Positions 1-9,383 are shown, counted from the first letter of the stretch. The stretch: DNA of 64,000 bases from Emticicia fluvialis (GCF_024793945.1 NZ_JANUSD010000014.1:1-64000); one strand, 5' to 3'. Program-made: numbers and translations. Notes: generated by a model not told the origin, from the sequence alone.

Positions 1-25
1 ATCTTCATCTTCTCTTTGTGTTGCA

Positions 26-50
26 CCTCTAAGATAACACTTTTTAGAGG
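26..50. terminator. short hairpin near the left edge
   Basis: CCTCTAA (26-32) pairs with TTAGAGG (44-50) across an 11-nt loop. There is no clear T run after it. It lies just left of the stronger hairpin at 61-89, so it may be part of a 3' untranslated end or the tail of a gene outside the window. Confidence 0.3.
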
Positions 51-60
51 AACAAAGAAA

Positions 61-89
61 AATCCCCGCGTCTTTTTTGACCGGGGATT
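61..89. terminator. probable bidirectional terminator
   Basis: AATCCCCG (61-68) pairs with CGGGGATT (82-89), with an inner GTC/GAC extension and a six-T loop. On the plus strand a T-rich stretch follows. On the minus strand the stem is followed by TTTTTCTTTG. It sits about 70 bp beyond the stop of the TolC-like gene and would end the minus-strand efflux operon. Confidence 0.7.
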
Positions 90-155
90 CCTATTTTTTA
101 GACCTTTTTAGACAGCCTCTTTTATTGTGTCAGGTTATTACGTTCTGTTTCCGGT

Positions 156-1448
156 TTACTTTACCAGTTCACCACTCAGGCGCAACAGTTGCAGTTCAGA
201 AATCTTGATGTTAAACCGGGCATTGGTAAGGCGGTTTAAAGAGGTATTCAGGCTGCGTTGAGCTTCGTTTATTTCAAGAATGGTTGAGCCCCCCAATTTA
301 AATTTCTCCAACGATATTTTCATGTTTTCATCAGCCACCTGATTATACTCTTCTTCCAGTTTCAGAATCTCCTTGTCAGTCTGGTATTGATTATAGGCTC
401 TTATTAAATCGTTTTCCATTTGCACTATCCAATCCTGTTCCTGTGTTTTGGCAATTTCTGTATTAATCTTGGCTGTCTGTATCTGCCGGCGAACAATCTG
501 ACCGTTGAAAATATTCCAGGTTAAGCCTATACCGGTATTTAAACCGTAGTTCTGGTTATACAAAAACAAACCTGCATTGGTTTTGCTCAGTGAGTATCCC
601 AGAGACGAATTAAGCGTTACGCGGGGTAACTTGAACGATTCTGCCTCTCTTTGCTGGATGATAGTAATATCTGTTGATTTTCTCAAAGCCTGCAAGTTTT
701 TATTGGCTGTACGGGCTCTGCTTCTGAGTTCTTCCTGCGACGGGTCAAAAGTAAGTTCTACAACCTCCTGCACGTCAAAGTTCAGGTTTGGGTCTCTGGC
801 CAGCAGGTTGTTCAGAGCAACCTTCGCATTTCTCATGTCTGTTTTAGCCTGTATTAACAAGCTGGTCTGTGTGCCTATATCAGTTTTAGACTGCAGATAA
901 TCCAGTTTAGAACCCTTACCGAATTCCCAGCGTTGCTGTGTAATGTTCAGGCGCTCTTCATAATACTTAATAATAGTTTCAAGAAAACGCACCGTTTGTT
1001 TCTGGCGCATTATTTCATAATAAGCTGCCATTACATTAGCCATTGTGTTTTCCATGGCAATGCGCGTCTGAATCTGGCTTAACTGGTTCTGGTTCTTCAG
1101 CCGGTCATAGATGGCATACATGCGTTTGCCGTCATAAAGTGTCCATGTAAAGGCCACGTTGGCAGAAGGCGTAAGGTTGGTACCAAAACGGTTGGTTTCA
1201 CTACCGTTGGCCAGTTTCTGTTTAACTTCGTTAAAGGCAGTACCTGCATTGGTGTTTAGGTCTACTCTGGGTAGCATACCTGCATTGCCTTTAAAAACCT
1301 GTGTTTCTGCTGCTTTTTGTTGTAAAGCTGCAATTTTAACATCAAAGTTTTTTTCCAGCGCCAGGCTTACGGCGTTTTCCAGTGTCAGTACTTCCTGTGC
1401 AATTGATGATTGGGCAACGAATAATAGAAGAATAATAAAATTTTTCAC
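156..1448 (-). CDS. TolC-family outer-membrane efflux channel
   Basis: This 430-aa protein has an N-terminal signal peptide (about residues 1-17, ending SSIAQ). The body is the long-helix OEP pattern of the TolC family, with two similar halves rich in Gln, Asn and Leu that each end in an amphipathic coiled-coil stretch. Family knowledge says the trimer forms the outer-membrane duct of tripartite pumps. It is the last gene of the minus-strand run adaptor, RND pump, channel, with a 170-bp gap after the pump gene, so it most likely serves that pump. The substrate cannot be read from the sequence. The family call is secure. Confidence 0.93.
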   Translation of the reverse strand: MKNFIILLLFVAQSSIAQEVLTLENAVSLALEKNFDVKIAALQQKAAETQVFKGNAGMLPRVDLNTNAGTAFNEVKQKLANGSETNRFGTNLTPSANVAFTWTLYDGKRMYAIYDRLKNQNQLSQIQTRIAMENTMANVMAAYYEIMRQKQTVRFLETIIKYYEERLNITQQRWEFGKGSKLDYLQSKTDIGTQTSLLIQAKTDMRNAKVALNNLLARDPNLNFDVQEVVELTFDPSQEELRSRARTANKNLQALRKSTDITIIQQREAESFKLPRVTLNSSLGYSLSKTNAGLFLYNQNYGLNTGIGLTWNIFNGQIVRRQIQTAKINTEIAKTQEQDWIVQMENDLIRAYNQYQTDKEILKLEEEYNQVADENMKISLEKFKLGGSTILEINEAQRSLNTSLNRLTNARFNIKISELQLLRLSGELVK

Positions 1449-1618
1449 GTTGTTATATTTTATCTGAGTTTCATTGGTTCAGGTTAAGTATTGGCTAATG
1501 AAACTATGGTAATGATGCTTCTGAAATTTAATGCTGGCCTCAGCCATTCATTAATAAATAGGCAATTGAATCTTAATAGTTGAAAATGGTTAGCCGGGGG
1601 GCTTACCCCCGGCTAATA

Positions 1619-4600
1619 TCAAGCTACTTCATGTTCAGACTCGTAAGCGATTTTTTCAATCTGTTTCATGCGTTCGTAGTTTTTAGAACGCGACAAGAAT
1701 GAATAGATGGCCGGAATTACATATAAAGTAAGAACCAGCGAGAACAACAGACCGCCCATAATAACAATACCCATCGACATCCGGCTTCTACCGGCGGCGC
1801 CCAATGCAAATGCAATTGGTGCAGCGCCCAGCACGGTGGCAAAGGTGGTCATCAGAATAGGGCGGAAACGCATGGCCGCTGCTTCAATAACGGCTTCTTT
1901 TATGCCCATGCCCTTTTCGCGTAGCTGATTGGCAAATTCTACAATCAGGATACCGTTTTTGGTTACAAGACCTATGAGCATAATCATACCAATCTGGCTG
2001 AAAATATTCAATGTCTGGTTAAAATACCACAAAGAGAACATTGCACCGGCCACGGCAAGTGGTACGGTAAGCATAATAATGAAAGGGTCAACGAAACTTT
2101 CAAATTGGGCAGCAAGAATCAGATAAACCAAAACAAGCGCAAGAATGAAGGTATATAATGTGTTGGATGAGCTTTCGGCGAAGTCACGGGATGAACCTGA
2201 AAGCGCTGTTCTGATTGATTCATCATTCAGCCGGTCTCTGATAGCATCCATTGCTTTAATACCGTCACCGATGGTTTTACCAGGCGCAAGGCCCGCAGAA
2301 ACAGTGGCACTCATATACCGGTTAAAGTGGTATAATTGTGGCGGGCTGCTTTGCTCTTCTGTTTTAATGATGTTATCCAGCTGAATCATTTCACCCAGAT
2401 TATTCTTTACGAAAGTACTCTTCAAATCAAGAGGTTCGTCACGATTGGCGCGGTCAAACTGACCAATAACCTGATACTGGCGGCCGTTCATGGTAAAGTA
2501 CCCGAAACGCTGCCCTGCAAAAGACAATTGCATATTTTGCGCCACATCAGATACCGAAATGCCCATGCTTTTGGCTTTCTCGCGGTCAATGGTTACTTCC
2601 AGCTCTGGTTTATTAAATTTCAGGTTCATGTCAGACACCACAAAAGTAGGGTCTTTAGATACCTCATCCATAAACTTAGGCATGTATTCGCGCAGTTTCC
2701 CAAAATCAGGCGCCTGAATTACATATTGCACCGGCAACCCTCCGCGGGCATCAACCGAAATGGTTTGTTGCTGAATAGCAAAAGACCTGGCATCAGGCAT
2801 ACCTTTCAGCTTTTTGGTTACAAAATCTACTATTTCTTGCTGCGAGCGTTTCCTGTCTTTTTTGTCTTTCAATGCCACGCGTACCATACCTGTATTAGGT
2901 GAACCAGAACCCGAAAAGCCGGGTGCTGTAATGGTCATAATCCCTTTCGCTTCCGGAATAGAATCCTGCAACATTTTACCCATTTTCAACATGTAGTTGT
3001 CCATGTATTCAAAAGAAGAGCCTTCGGGGGCTGTGGCAGAAATACGGAACCAGTTGCGGTCGTCAAGTGGCGCCAACTCCTGCTGAATGTCTTTGCCGAA
3101 GAACCAGATAATCCCCATCGTTGCGAACAGAATAGGCACAGCCAGCCAACGCATTTTCATAAAGCCTTTCAGGCGTTCACGATAACTGTTAATCATGTTC
3201 TCAAAAAACGGCTCTGTTTTTTCATAAAACCACGAGCGTTTGTGGTCTTTTCTTACCAGATAAGCATTAAGCATCGGGGTAAGTGTTAAAGACACAAAGG
3301 CGGATATCAGAACCGCCGAGGCAAGCACAATACCAAATTCACGGAACAGCTTACCTACAAAACCCTGCATGAAAATAACCGGTAAGAATACCGACGCAAG
3401 CGTAATGGAAGTAGAGATAACGGCAAATATGATTTCATTAGACCCCTTAATGGCGGCCTCAACGGGTTTCATGCCTTCTTCAATCTTCTTATAGATGTTT
3501 TCAGTTACAACAATACCATCGTCAACCACAAGACCGGTTGCCAGTACGATAGCCAGTAGCGTTAGCACATTAACCGAGTAACCCAGCAGATACATCACGA
3601 AGAATGTACCTATCAATGAAACAGGTATGTCTATCAATGGTCTTACGGCAATAATCCAGTCGCGGAAGAAAAGGAAAATGATAATCACAACCAGCACAAT
3701 GGCAATAATCAGGGTTTCGCCTACCTCTTCCACCGAGTTTTCTATGAAAACGGTATTGTCAAGCAATACGTCCATTTTATAATCTTTGGGCAGGTCGCGC
3801 TTAATTTCCTCTACTCTTTTCTTGATTTCTTTTGAAATCTCCAGGTAGTTAGAACCCGGCTGAGGGACAATAGCCAGACCAATCATCGGGATTCCGTTGA
3901 GGCGAAGAATCGTTTCTTCGTTCTCCGGCCCAAGCTGAATGGTGCCAATATCTTTAAAGCGGATGATTTTATCGCCAATTGTTTTTACAATCAGATTTTC
4001 AAAGTCAGTTTCGTTTTTAAAACGTCCAACTGTTTTTACGGTTAGTTCGGTGTTGTCACCTGCCAGCTTACCGCTAGGCAGCTCTACGTTTTCGCGGTCA
4101 AGCGCCTGCTTTACATCCTGGGTGGTTACACCCTGCGACGCCATACGGGTTGGGTCCATCCAAAGGCGCATGGCATATTTTTTCTGCCCCCATATCATTA
4201 CCGAGCTAACACCTTGAATAGTTTGCAGACGTTGAGCTACCACGTTTTCGGCCATGTCACTCACCTCCAGGTGGGTACGGGCTTCACTCTGAAGCAACAT
4301 ACTCATGATAGGGTCTGAGTTGGCATCGGCTTTAGATACAACCGGAGGGGCATCAATATCTTGTGGTAACTGGCGCACAGCACCCGATACCTTGTCGCGT
4401 ACGTCGTTGGCAGCACGTTCCATGTCTACGCCAAGCTCAAACTCAACCGTAATCTGGCTTGAGCCGACGTTTGAAGAAGAGCTGATAGATTTGATACCCT
4501 CAACGCTGTTCAGCGCTTTTTCAAGGGGTTCGGTAATCTGAGACTCAATGATATCTGCATTGGCTCCGGCATAGGCAGTTCTGACCGACACCACCGGCGG

Positions 4601-4723
4601 GTCAATAGACGGGTACTCACGTACACCCAGATAAGTATAACCAATAACACCAAATAAGATAATGATGAGGTTCATCACTATGGCTAAAACCGGGCGTTTA
4701 ATGGATATGGTTGATATAGACAT
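1619..4723 (-). CDS. RND-family multidrug efflux inner-membrane pump
   Basis: At 1034 aa this has the normal length for AcrB/MexB-like HAE1 pumps. It starts with the first transmembrane helix after MSISTISIKRPV. It shows the porter-domain signature (REYPSIDPP) and the proton-relay Asp pair in GLVVDDGIVV at about residues 401-402, equivalent to AcrB Asp407-Asp408. The C-terminal half repeats the helix bundle (TKNGILIVEFANQLR). It should drive proton-coupled export with the adaptor upstream (33-bp gap) and the TolC-like channel downstream. Presence of the relay Asps argues for a working pump. Substrate range is unknown. Confidence 0.95.
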   Translation of the reverse strand: MSISTISIKRPVLAIVMNLIIILFGVIGYTYLGVREYPSIDPPVVSVRTAYAGANADIIESQITEPLEKALNSVEGIKSISSSSNVGSSQITVEFELGVDMERAANDVRDKVSGAVRQLPQDIDAPPVVSKADANSDPIMSMLLQSEARTHLEVSDMAENVVAQRLQTIQGVSSVMIWGQKKYAMRLWMDPTRMASQGVTTQDVKQALDRENVELPSGKLAGDNTELTVKTVGRFKNETDFENLIVKTIGDKIIRFKDIGTIQLGPENEETILRLNGIPMIGLAIVPQPGSNYLEISKEIKKRVEEIKRDLPKDYKMDVLLDNTVFIENSVEEVGETLIIAIVLVVIIIFLFFRDWIIAVRPLIDIPVSLIGTFFVMYLLGYSVNVLTLLAIVLATGLVVDDGIVVTENIYKKIEEGMKPVEAAIKGSNEIIFAVISTSITLASVFLPVIFMQGFVGKLFREFGIVLASAVLISAFVSLTLTPMLNAYLVRKDHKRSWFYEKTEPFFENMINSYRERLKGFMKMRWLAVPILFATMGIIWFFGKDIQQELAPLDDRNWFRISATAPEGSSFEYMDNYMLKMGKMLQDSIPEAKGIMTITAPGFSGSGSPNTGMVRVALKDKKDRKRSQQEIVDFVTKKLKGMPDARSFAIQQQTISVDARGGLPVQYVIQAPDFGKLREYMPKFMDEVSKDPTFVVSDMNLKFNKPELEVTIDREKAKSMGISVSDVAQNMQLSFAGQRFGYFTMNGRQYQVIGQFDRANRDEPLDLKSTFVKNNLGEMIQLDNIIKTEEQSSPPQLYHFNRYMSATVSAGLAPGKTIGDGIKAMDAIRDRLNDESIRTALSGSSRDFAESSSNTLYTFILALVLVYLILAAQFESFVDPFIIMLTVPLAVAGAMFSLWYFNQTLNIFSQIGMIMLIGLVTKNGILIVEFANQLREKGMGIKEAVIEAAAMRFRPILMTTFATVLGAAPIAFALGAAGRSRMSMGIVIMGGLLFSLVLTLYVIPAIYSFLSRSKNYERMKQIEKIAYESEHEVA

Positions 4724-4756
4724 ATTTTTACGAATTTCAATTCAATGCTAAAAACC

Positions 4757-5872
4757 TTATTTTACAACCTGTTTTACTTTTACAGGAGCATCTTTTTTCA
4801 ATGCCATTATACCACTCACAATCAGCGAGTCTCCGGGTACCAGTCCGCTCGTAATCTGAATACTTTTGTCGGTACGCAAGCCTGTTTCAACCATTTTTTC
4901 GGTCACTTTTCCATCTTGCATTACATATACCTTTTTACCTTTCAGAATAGGAATGATGGCTTCTGTTGGAACCATAATTGCTTGCGATATATCAAGGTCT
5001 ACGGTTACTTTTACAAACATACCGGGTATAAGTCTGTCGTTAGGGTTCTGAGCAATGGCTCTAACTTTCAGCGTGCGCAGGTTCGGGTCAATTTTAGGGT
5101 CAATGGCATTAATAGTGGCAGTGTAAATCTGGCTTTGCCCTTCTACTTCAAACTTAACCGCTGAGCCTAGCCTTAACTGAGTTGAGTATTTTTCAGGAAC
5201 AGCAAAATCAATTTTTACCGGATTGGTCTGTACCAGTGTGGCAAGGCTGATACTTGGCGTTACATAAGCACCAAGGCTGACATTTTTGAAACTTATTTTA
5301 CCTGCAAACGGGGCTTTAAGAACTGTTTTGTCCAGGCTGGTTTCTATAAATTCCTTATCGGCAGCAAGGGTATTCAAGGTGTTAGAAGTAATTTCATACT
5401 CCTCGCGGCTGATCGCATTAATTTCAAGTAATTTTTTCTGGCGGGCATCGGTTTGTTTAGCCAGCTCAATCTGGTAGTTTAGTTTCTTCAACTGTGCCTG
5501 TAAGTCGTTATCTCTTATTTTGGCAATTGTTTGCCCTGCGGCAACGCGGCCACCTTCTTTAATGGTAAGAGAAACGATTCTGCCAGATGCCTCGGGCATT
5601 AGCTGTACTTCTTCGTTTGGAAACACCGTACCCGGCGACGTAACGGCGTTGTCAAGCTGTGCAAAACCTGTTACAAAAATATTTACGGCTGTTGCAGGGC
5701 CACCACCACCGGGGCCTTTGGCACCTCCTTTGTCACCCCCTTTGCCGGCGCCACCGCCACCACCGGGCCCCCCGGCCATTTTATCATCAGGTTTGCTGAA
5801 TAAGAAAATTTTGCCTAGCACTAAAACTACAATAATTGCAACAATGGTAAGTATGGTACGCATAGAACGCAT
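4757..5872 (-). CDS. RND efflux periplasmic adaptor (membrane fusion protein)
   Basis: The 371-aa protein has an N-terminal membrane anchor (residues about 5-25), then a glycine/lysine-rich linker at about 32-62, then the barrel-sandwich, hairpin and beta-barrel pattern of the HlyD/AcrA family (a biotinyl-lipoyl-like half around GRIVSLTIKEGGRVAAGQ). It is first in the efflux operon. No lipobox cysteine is visible, so it is anchored by its helix rather than by lipid. The long low-complexity glycine linker is unusual for AcrA-type adaptors and probably acts as a flexible tether. Confidence 0.92.
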   Translation of the reverse strand: MRSMRTILTIVAIIVVLVLGKIFLFSKPDDKMAGGPGGGGGAGKGGDKGGAKGPGGGGPATAVNIFVTGFAQLDNAVTSPGTVFPNEEVQLMPEASGRIVSLTIKEGGRVAAGQTIAKIRDNDLQAQLKKLNYQIELAKQTDARQKKLLEINAISREEYEITSNTLNTLAADKEFIETSLDKTVLKAPFAGKISFKNVSLGAYVTPSISLATLVQTNPVKIDFAVPEKYSTQLRLGSAVKFEVEGQSQIYTATINAIDPKIDPNLRTLKVRAIAQNPNDRLIPGMFVKVTVDLDISQAIMVPTEAIIPILKGKKVYVMQDGKVTEKMVETGLRTDKSIQITSGLVPGDSLIVSGIMALKKDAPVKVKQVVK

Positions 5873-6040
5873 TTTAAGATTTTTCTTTTTAGAGAGAGTT
5901 AGTAAATAAAAGGTATAAGTATTTAATAAACGGCTAGCGTATGTAAAAGGTTATGGATTATATTAATATGCCCAACTGAATTTCAACGCTATAATTCACG
6001 AAGTTAAATGATAAATGTCATTGTCTGATTAAATAAACGA

Positions 6041-6057
6041 CAAATTAGTCTAATTTG
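6041..6057. promoter_or_regulatory. candidate operator, 8-bp inverted repeat
   Basis: CAAATTAG and CTAATTTG flank a single central T, giving a perfect 8+8 inverted repeat. A further CG/CG match lies outside one mismatch on each side. It is about 170 bp upstream of the efflux adaptor start. A compact palindrome like this fits a dimeric repressor, but no regulator gene is adjacent. Confidence 0.4.
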
Positions 6058-6084
6058 ACGACTATTCATTGAAAAACGTATCAT

Positions 6085-6113
6085 AAGCATAAATGCCCGG
6101 TTTTAAGCATAAA
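6085..6113. repeat. direct repeat AAGCATAAA x2, 20 bp apart
   Basis: AAGCATAAA occurs at 6085-6093 and again at 6105-6113, exactly 20 bp (about two helical turns) apart. A related inverted copy (AAGCATTTA on the minus strand) lies near 6137-6145. This could be a binding array between the efflux operon and aroQ, or chance in AT-rich DNA. Confidence 0.3.
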
Positions 6114-6234
6114 ATCAGTATTAAGAGAACATAAATAAATGCTTAAATTTAAAACTGAAAGGTGGCTTTTGAATAGCTTTTTTCAACCGGCAGATTTATT
6201 GGCCTGTAAGCCCCTTTATGTGGTTTTTGGCAGG

Positions 6235-6663
6235 CTACACTATAAAATACCGTATGGCCATTTCGTAACCTTTCAAGCCCAGGCCGCAAATCATGCCTTT
6301 GCATCGGCTGGTAAGGTAAGAATGATGCCTAAATGCCTCGCGGGCATGTATATTAGAGATGTGCACCTCTACTGCCGGGGTTTTAATGGCCGATAGGGCG
6401 TCGGCAATGGCAACTGATGTATGCGTGTAAGCGCCTGCATTGATAATGAGGCCATCAAATGCTACCTGACCATAGCCGGCTTCATGAATTTTGTCAATAA
6501 TGCTGCCTTCGTGGTTAGACTGATAATAATGAAGTTCAATATCAGGAAATAACTGCTTTAGTTCGGCTAGATAATCCTCAAAAGTCTGGCTTCCATAAAT
6601 ATGTGGCTCTCTTTTACCAAGCAGATTCAGGTTGGGTCCGTTAATTATAATTATTTTCTTCAT
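6235..6663 (-). CDS. aroQ: type II 3-dehydroquinate dehydratase
   Basis: This enzyme converts 3-dehydroquinate to 3-dehydroshikimate in the shikimate pathway (cytoplasmic, usually a dodecamer). The 142-aa length is typical. The conserved N-terminal block NGPNLNLLGKREP is present, with catalytic Arg18 and Tyr23. The active site also includes the NHEG segment, the NAGAYTHTS block and His101 in VEVHISN. It is divergent from xerD with an 84-bp gap, a common Bacteroidota arrangement. Confidence 0.97.
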   Translation of the reverse strand: MKKIIIINGPNLNLLGKREPHIYGSQTFEDYLAELKQLFPDIELHYYQSNHEGSIIDKIHEAGYGQVAFDGLIINAGAYTHTSVAIADALSAIKTPAVEVHISNIHAREAFRHHSYLTSRCKGMICGLGLKGYEMAIRYFIV

Positions 6664-6747
6664 CAGAAAAACAATTGAATAGATGATTGAGTATTTTTAT
6701 GGCAAGTTACGAAAACCATTCGTGTTTACTGTATAAAAATTACGGTT

Positions 6748-7665
6748 TTGAATTGGCCCATCTATATTCAACATTTTAAGAATTACCTTCGGCTGGAGCG
6801 GTCTATGTCCGAAAACTCCATTGAAGCCTACTTAAGAGATGTTGAAAAACTAAGCCAGTTTGCCGCCATGACCGACCATAATCCGGGTCCGGAGCAAATC
6901 AACGATCAGGATATTTCTGATTTTCTGGCCTACATCAATCAATTCGGGCTTACGGCCACTTCTCAGGCGCGCATTTTATCTGGTATCAAATCTTTCTACA
7001 AATATCTGGCGCTTGAAAACCTCATCAAAACAGACCCCACCCAGTTAATTGAAGGCCCTAAAACCGGCAGGAAACTTCCAGACACGCTGTCGTTTCCTGA
7101 AATTGAGCAAATGCTGGGCATAATTGATATGTCTACGAATGAAGGCACCCGAAACAGGGCAATTCTGGAAGTGCTATATAGTTGCGGCGTGAGGGTGTCT
7201 GAACTGGTTGATTTGAAACTAACCAATTGTTACTTTGATATTGGTTTTGTGCGTGTAATTGGTAAGGGCAATAAAATGAGACTGGTACCCATTGGGCGAG
7301 ACGCCGTTAAGTTTACCAATATTTATCTTGAAACGGTAAGGAATCATCTGGATATCAAGCCTGACGCACAGGATGTGGTTTTTCTAAATCGGCGGGGACG
7401 GCCTTTAACTCGGGTAATGATTTTTCTGATAATAAAAGAACTGGCCGAACGTGCAGGTATTCATAAAAGTATTTCGCCACATACTTTCAGGCATTCTTTT
7501 GCTACGCATCTCATTGAGGGCGGGGCAGACCTCCGCGCCGTGCAGGAAATGCTGGGGCATGAGTCAATTACTACCACCGAGATATATACACACCTCGACA
7601 GAGCGTTTTTGCAAGAAACCCTACGGAGTTATCACCCCCGGGAGGATTTGCACCCCAAACAATAA
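6748..7665 (+). CDS. xerD: site-specific tyrosine recombinase XerD
   Basis: XerD works with XerC to resolve chromosome dimers at dif. The 305-aa protein has an N-terminal SAM-like core-binding domain (residues 1-90) and a catalytic domain. The catalytic set is visible: Arg149, Lys173, His245, Arg248, His271 and nucleophile Tyr280. The frame opens with TTG at 6748. This start is preferred because the first residues (MNWPIYIQHFKNYLRLER) match the usual XerD N-terminus and no in-frame ATG precedes the domain. It could be a single-recombinase XerA-like protein, but nothing suggests a mobile-element integrase. Confidence 0.93.
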   Translation: MNWPIYIQHFKNYLRLERSMSENSIEAYLRDVEKLSQFAAMTDHNPGPEQINDQDISDFLAYINQFGLTATSQARILSGIKSFYKYLALENLIKTDPTQLIEGPKTGRKLPDTLSFPEIEQMLGIIDMSTNEGTRNRAILEVLYSCGVRVSELVDLKLTNCYFDIGFVRVIGKGNKMRLVPIGRDAVKFTNIYLETVRNHLDIKPDAQDVVFLNRRGRPLTRVMIFLIIKELAERAGIHKSISPHTFRHSFATHLIEGGADLRAVQEMLGHESITTTEIYTHLDRAFLQETLRSYHPREDLHPKQ

Positions 7666-7668
7666 GAA

Positions 7669-8655
7669 ATGATTAAATCCGTAAAACAGATGAATATGAA
7701 CCAACACAAAATTGTTACCCTTACAGCCAGCCCCGCTGTTGACAAAAGCACCAAATTCGCCGGCCTGGTGGCCGAGCAAAAAATAAGATGTGAAGCGCCA
7801 CAGTATGACGCAGGCGGCGGAGGTATTAATGTGTCAAAGGCCATTAACCGGCTGGGTGGCAATAGCCTGGCCGTTTTTACTGCGGGCGGGGCCTCAGGCG
7901 ATATGCTACAGGAATTGATAAAGCATGAAGGTATTGATTGCCATATTGTAAAAACCGCCAGCGAAACCCGTGAAAATTTTATTGCAGTAGATACCAACAC
8001 CAATGCACAATATAGATTTGGCATGCCTGCACCAATGGTTACAGAAGCCGAAACGGCGGCATTATTAAAAGCCATTGAGGCTCTGAAACCCGATTATCTG
8101 GTGGCCAGCGGCAGCCTTCCGGCAGGGGTTGATAACGATTTCTACGAAAAAGTAGCAGCTATTGCAAAAAAAACCAACTCAAGGCTGGTAGCAGATACGT
8201 CTGGCATACCTTTAGAAAAAGCCATTGAAGAAGGCGTTTATCTGTTAAAACCGAACCTGAGCGAGCTTGCCAGGCTCGTAAAAACTGATAAACTGGAAAT
8301 TAATGAGGTAGATGACGCAGCCACAGAAATTATAGCCAAAGGAAAATGTGAAATTGTGGTGGTGTCGCTGGGGCCGCAGGGGGCTATTCTGGTTACTGCT
8401 GATACCTGCAGGCACGTGCCTGCGCCATCTGTTCAGAAAAGAAGTACCGTAGGTGCCGGCGACAGCATGGTTGGGGGTATGGTATGGGCTTTGTCTGAGG
8501 GTAAAAGTGTAATAGAAATGTTGCTTTGGGGTGTAGCCTGTGGGTCGGCGGCTACTATGAACGATGGCACCCAACTGTTTAAAAAAGAAGACGCAAATAA
8601 ATTATATAACTGGTTAGTAACTTATGAAAAAAAATATCAGACTCGCCATCATTAG
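7669..8655 (+). CDS. PfkB-family hexose kinase (1-phosphofructokinase-like)
   Basis: A 328-aa sugar kinase of the PfkB/ribokinase fold. It has the N-terminal TASPAVDKS and GGGINVSKA substrate-binding blocks and the C-terminal signature VGAGDSMVGG, whose Asp is the catalytic base. The closest recognisable subfamily is 1-phosphofructokinase, 6-phosphofructokinase 2 and tagatose-6-phosphate kinase; the substrate cannot be decided. Three in-frame ATGs (7669, 7690, 7696) are possible, and the conserved domain begins right after the third. It lies 3 bp after xerD and overlaps the next gene by 32 bp, suggesting one transcript. Confidence 0.88.
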   Translation: MIKSVKQMNMNQHKIVTLTASPAVDKSTKFAGLVAEQKIRCEAPQYDAGGGGINVSKAINRLGGNSLAVFTAGGASGDMLQELIKHEGIDCHIVKTASETRENFIAVDTNTNAQYRFGMPAPMVTEAETAALLKAIEALKPDYLVASGSLPAGVDNDFYEKVAAIAKKTNSRLVADTSGIPLEKAIEEGVYLLKPNLSELARLVKTDKLEINEVDDAATEIIAKGKCEIVVVSLGPQGAILVTADTCRHVPAPSVQKRSTVGAGDSMVGGMVWALSEGKSVIEMLLWGVACGSAATMNDGTQLFKKEDANKLYNWLVTYEKKYQTRHH

Positions 8656-9370
8656 TATGTTGCTTATGGCTAATCAGGCCTTCGGACAGCTCATGCACTC
8701 GCATAACGATTACGAACATGCAAGACCGTTTTATGATGCCTATGACCTGGGGTTTGACTCAATTGAGGCCGATTTGTATCTGAAAGACGGAGACCTGTAT
8801 GTGGCCCATGACTGGAAAAACATTGCAGAAGACCGCACTTTCAAAGCTTTGTATCTGGAGCCCCTTCTGGCACGGATAAAAGCCAACAAAGGCTATGCCT
8901 ACCCGGATAAGAAAAAGCTTTATCTGCTGCTGGATCTGAAAAAAGATGGCAGGTTGATAATGGCAGAACTGGAAAAACTGCTGAAACCACATAGAAAAGA
9001 ACTGAAACACGTACAGATTACCATAAGTGGCGACATGCCCAAGCCGGAAGAATTTGAGCAGTACGACAAACTTTTTTACTTTGACGGCCGCAAAACAACG
9101 GTTTATTCTGATAAAGCCTACAAACGTGTAGACATGGTGAGCGCCAGCTTTACAGATTTTGGCAAGTACTGGCCCGGTAAGCAGGAGATGCCCGAAGAAA
9201 CCTACCAGAAAATAAGTGAGTTTGTGATGTTTAACCATGCGAGAGGAAAAAGGGTAAGGTTATGGGGTACTGCCAATACATTGCTGACGTTTGAGACATT
9301 AAAAAAACTAGGTGTTGACTTTATCGGTACTGATGATTTGCAGTTACTGAATAATTTTGTATTAAAATAA
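8624..9370 (+). CDS. secreted PI-PLC/glycerophosphodiesterase-like phosphodiesterase
   Basis: The 248-aa protein has a signal peptide (cleavage near QAFGQ, residue 22). It then carries the TIM-barrel phosphodiesterase pattern: HSHNDYEH with the catalytic-type His, the SIEADLY acidic metal-binding motif, and VAHDW. These match the glycerophosphodiester phosphodiesterase/PI-PLC-X-like superfamily, probably periplasmic. The start overlaps the sugar kinase by 32 bp in another frame, implying translational coupling. Substrate is unknown. Members of this subfamily are sometimes mislabelled as phosphatases. Confidence 0.75.
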   Translation: MKKNIRLAIISMLLMANQAFGQLMHSHNDYEHARPFYDAYDLGFDSIEADLYLKDGDLYVAHDWKNIAEDRTFKALYLEPLLARIKANKGYAYPDKKKLYLLLDLKKDGRLIMAELEKLLKPHRKELKHVQITISGDMPKPEEFEQYDKLFYFDGRKTTVYSDKAYKRVDMVSASFTDFGKYWPGKQEMPEETYQKISEFVMFNHARGKRVRLWGTANTLLTFETLKKLGVDFIGTDDLQLLNNFVLK

Positions 9371-9383
9371 GATTTTATTTCAT

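Larger units (their letters stand above)
5873..6234. other. 362-bp intergenic region upstream of the efflux operon
   Basis: No convincing gene is visible. The stretch is AT-rich and should hold the control region of the minus-strand efflux operon. I did not find an exact TAnnTTTG element on the minus strand; the best is TAGCGTTG around 5987-5994. It contains an inverted repeat at 6041-6057 and a pair of direct repeats at 6085-6113, listed separately. Confidence 0.5.

Noticed and set aside
2336..2902. 188-codon plus-strand reading frame
   Set aside because: It lies entirely antisense to the RND pump gene and has no family signature.
5520..5909. plus-strand proline-rich reading frame
   Set aside because: It is the antisense of the Gly-rich linker of the efflux adaptor; the composition is explained by the opposite strand.
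6748..7665. mobile-element integrase
   Set aside because: Length, N-terminus and housekeeping neighbours match XerD; there is no attachment site or element boundary.
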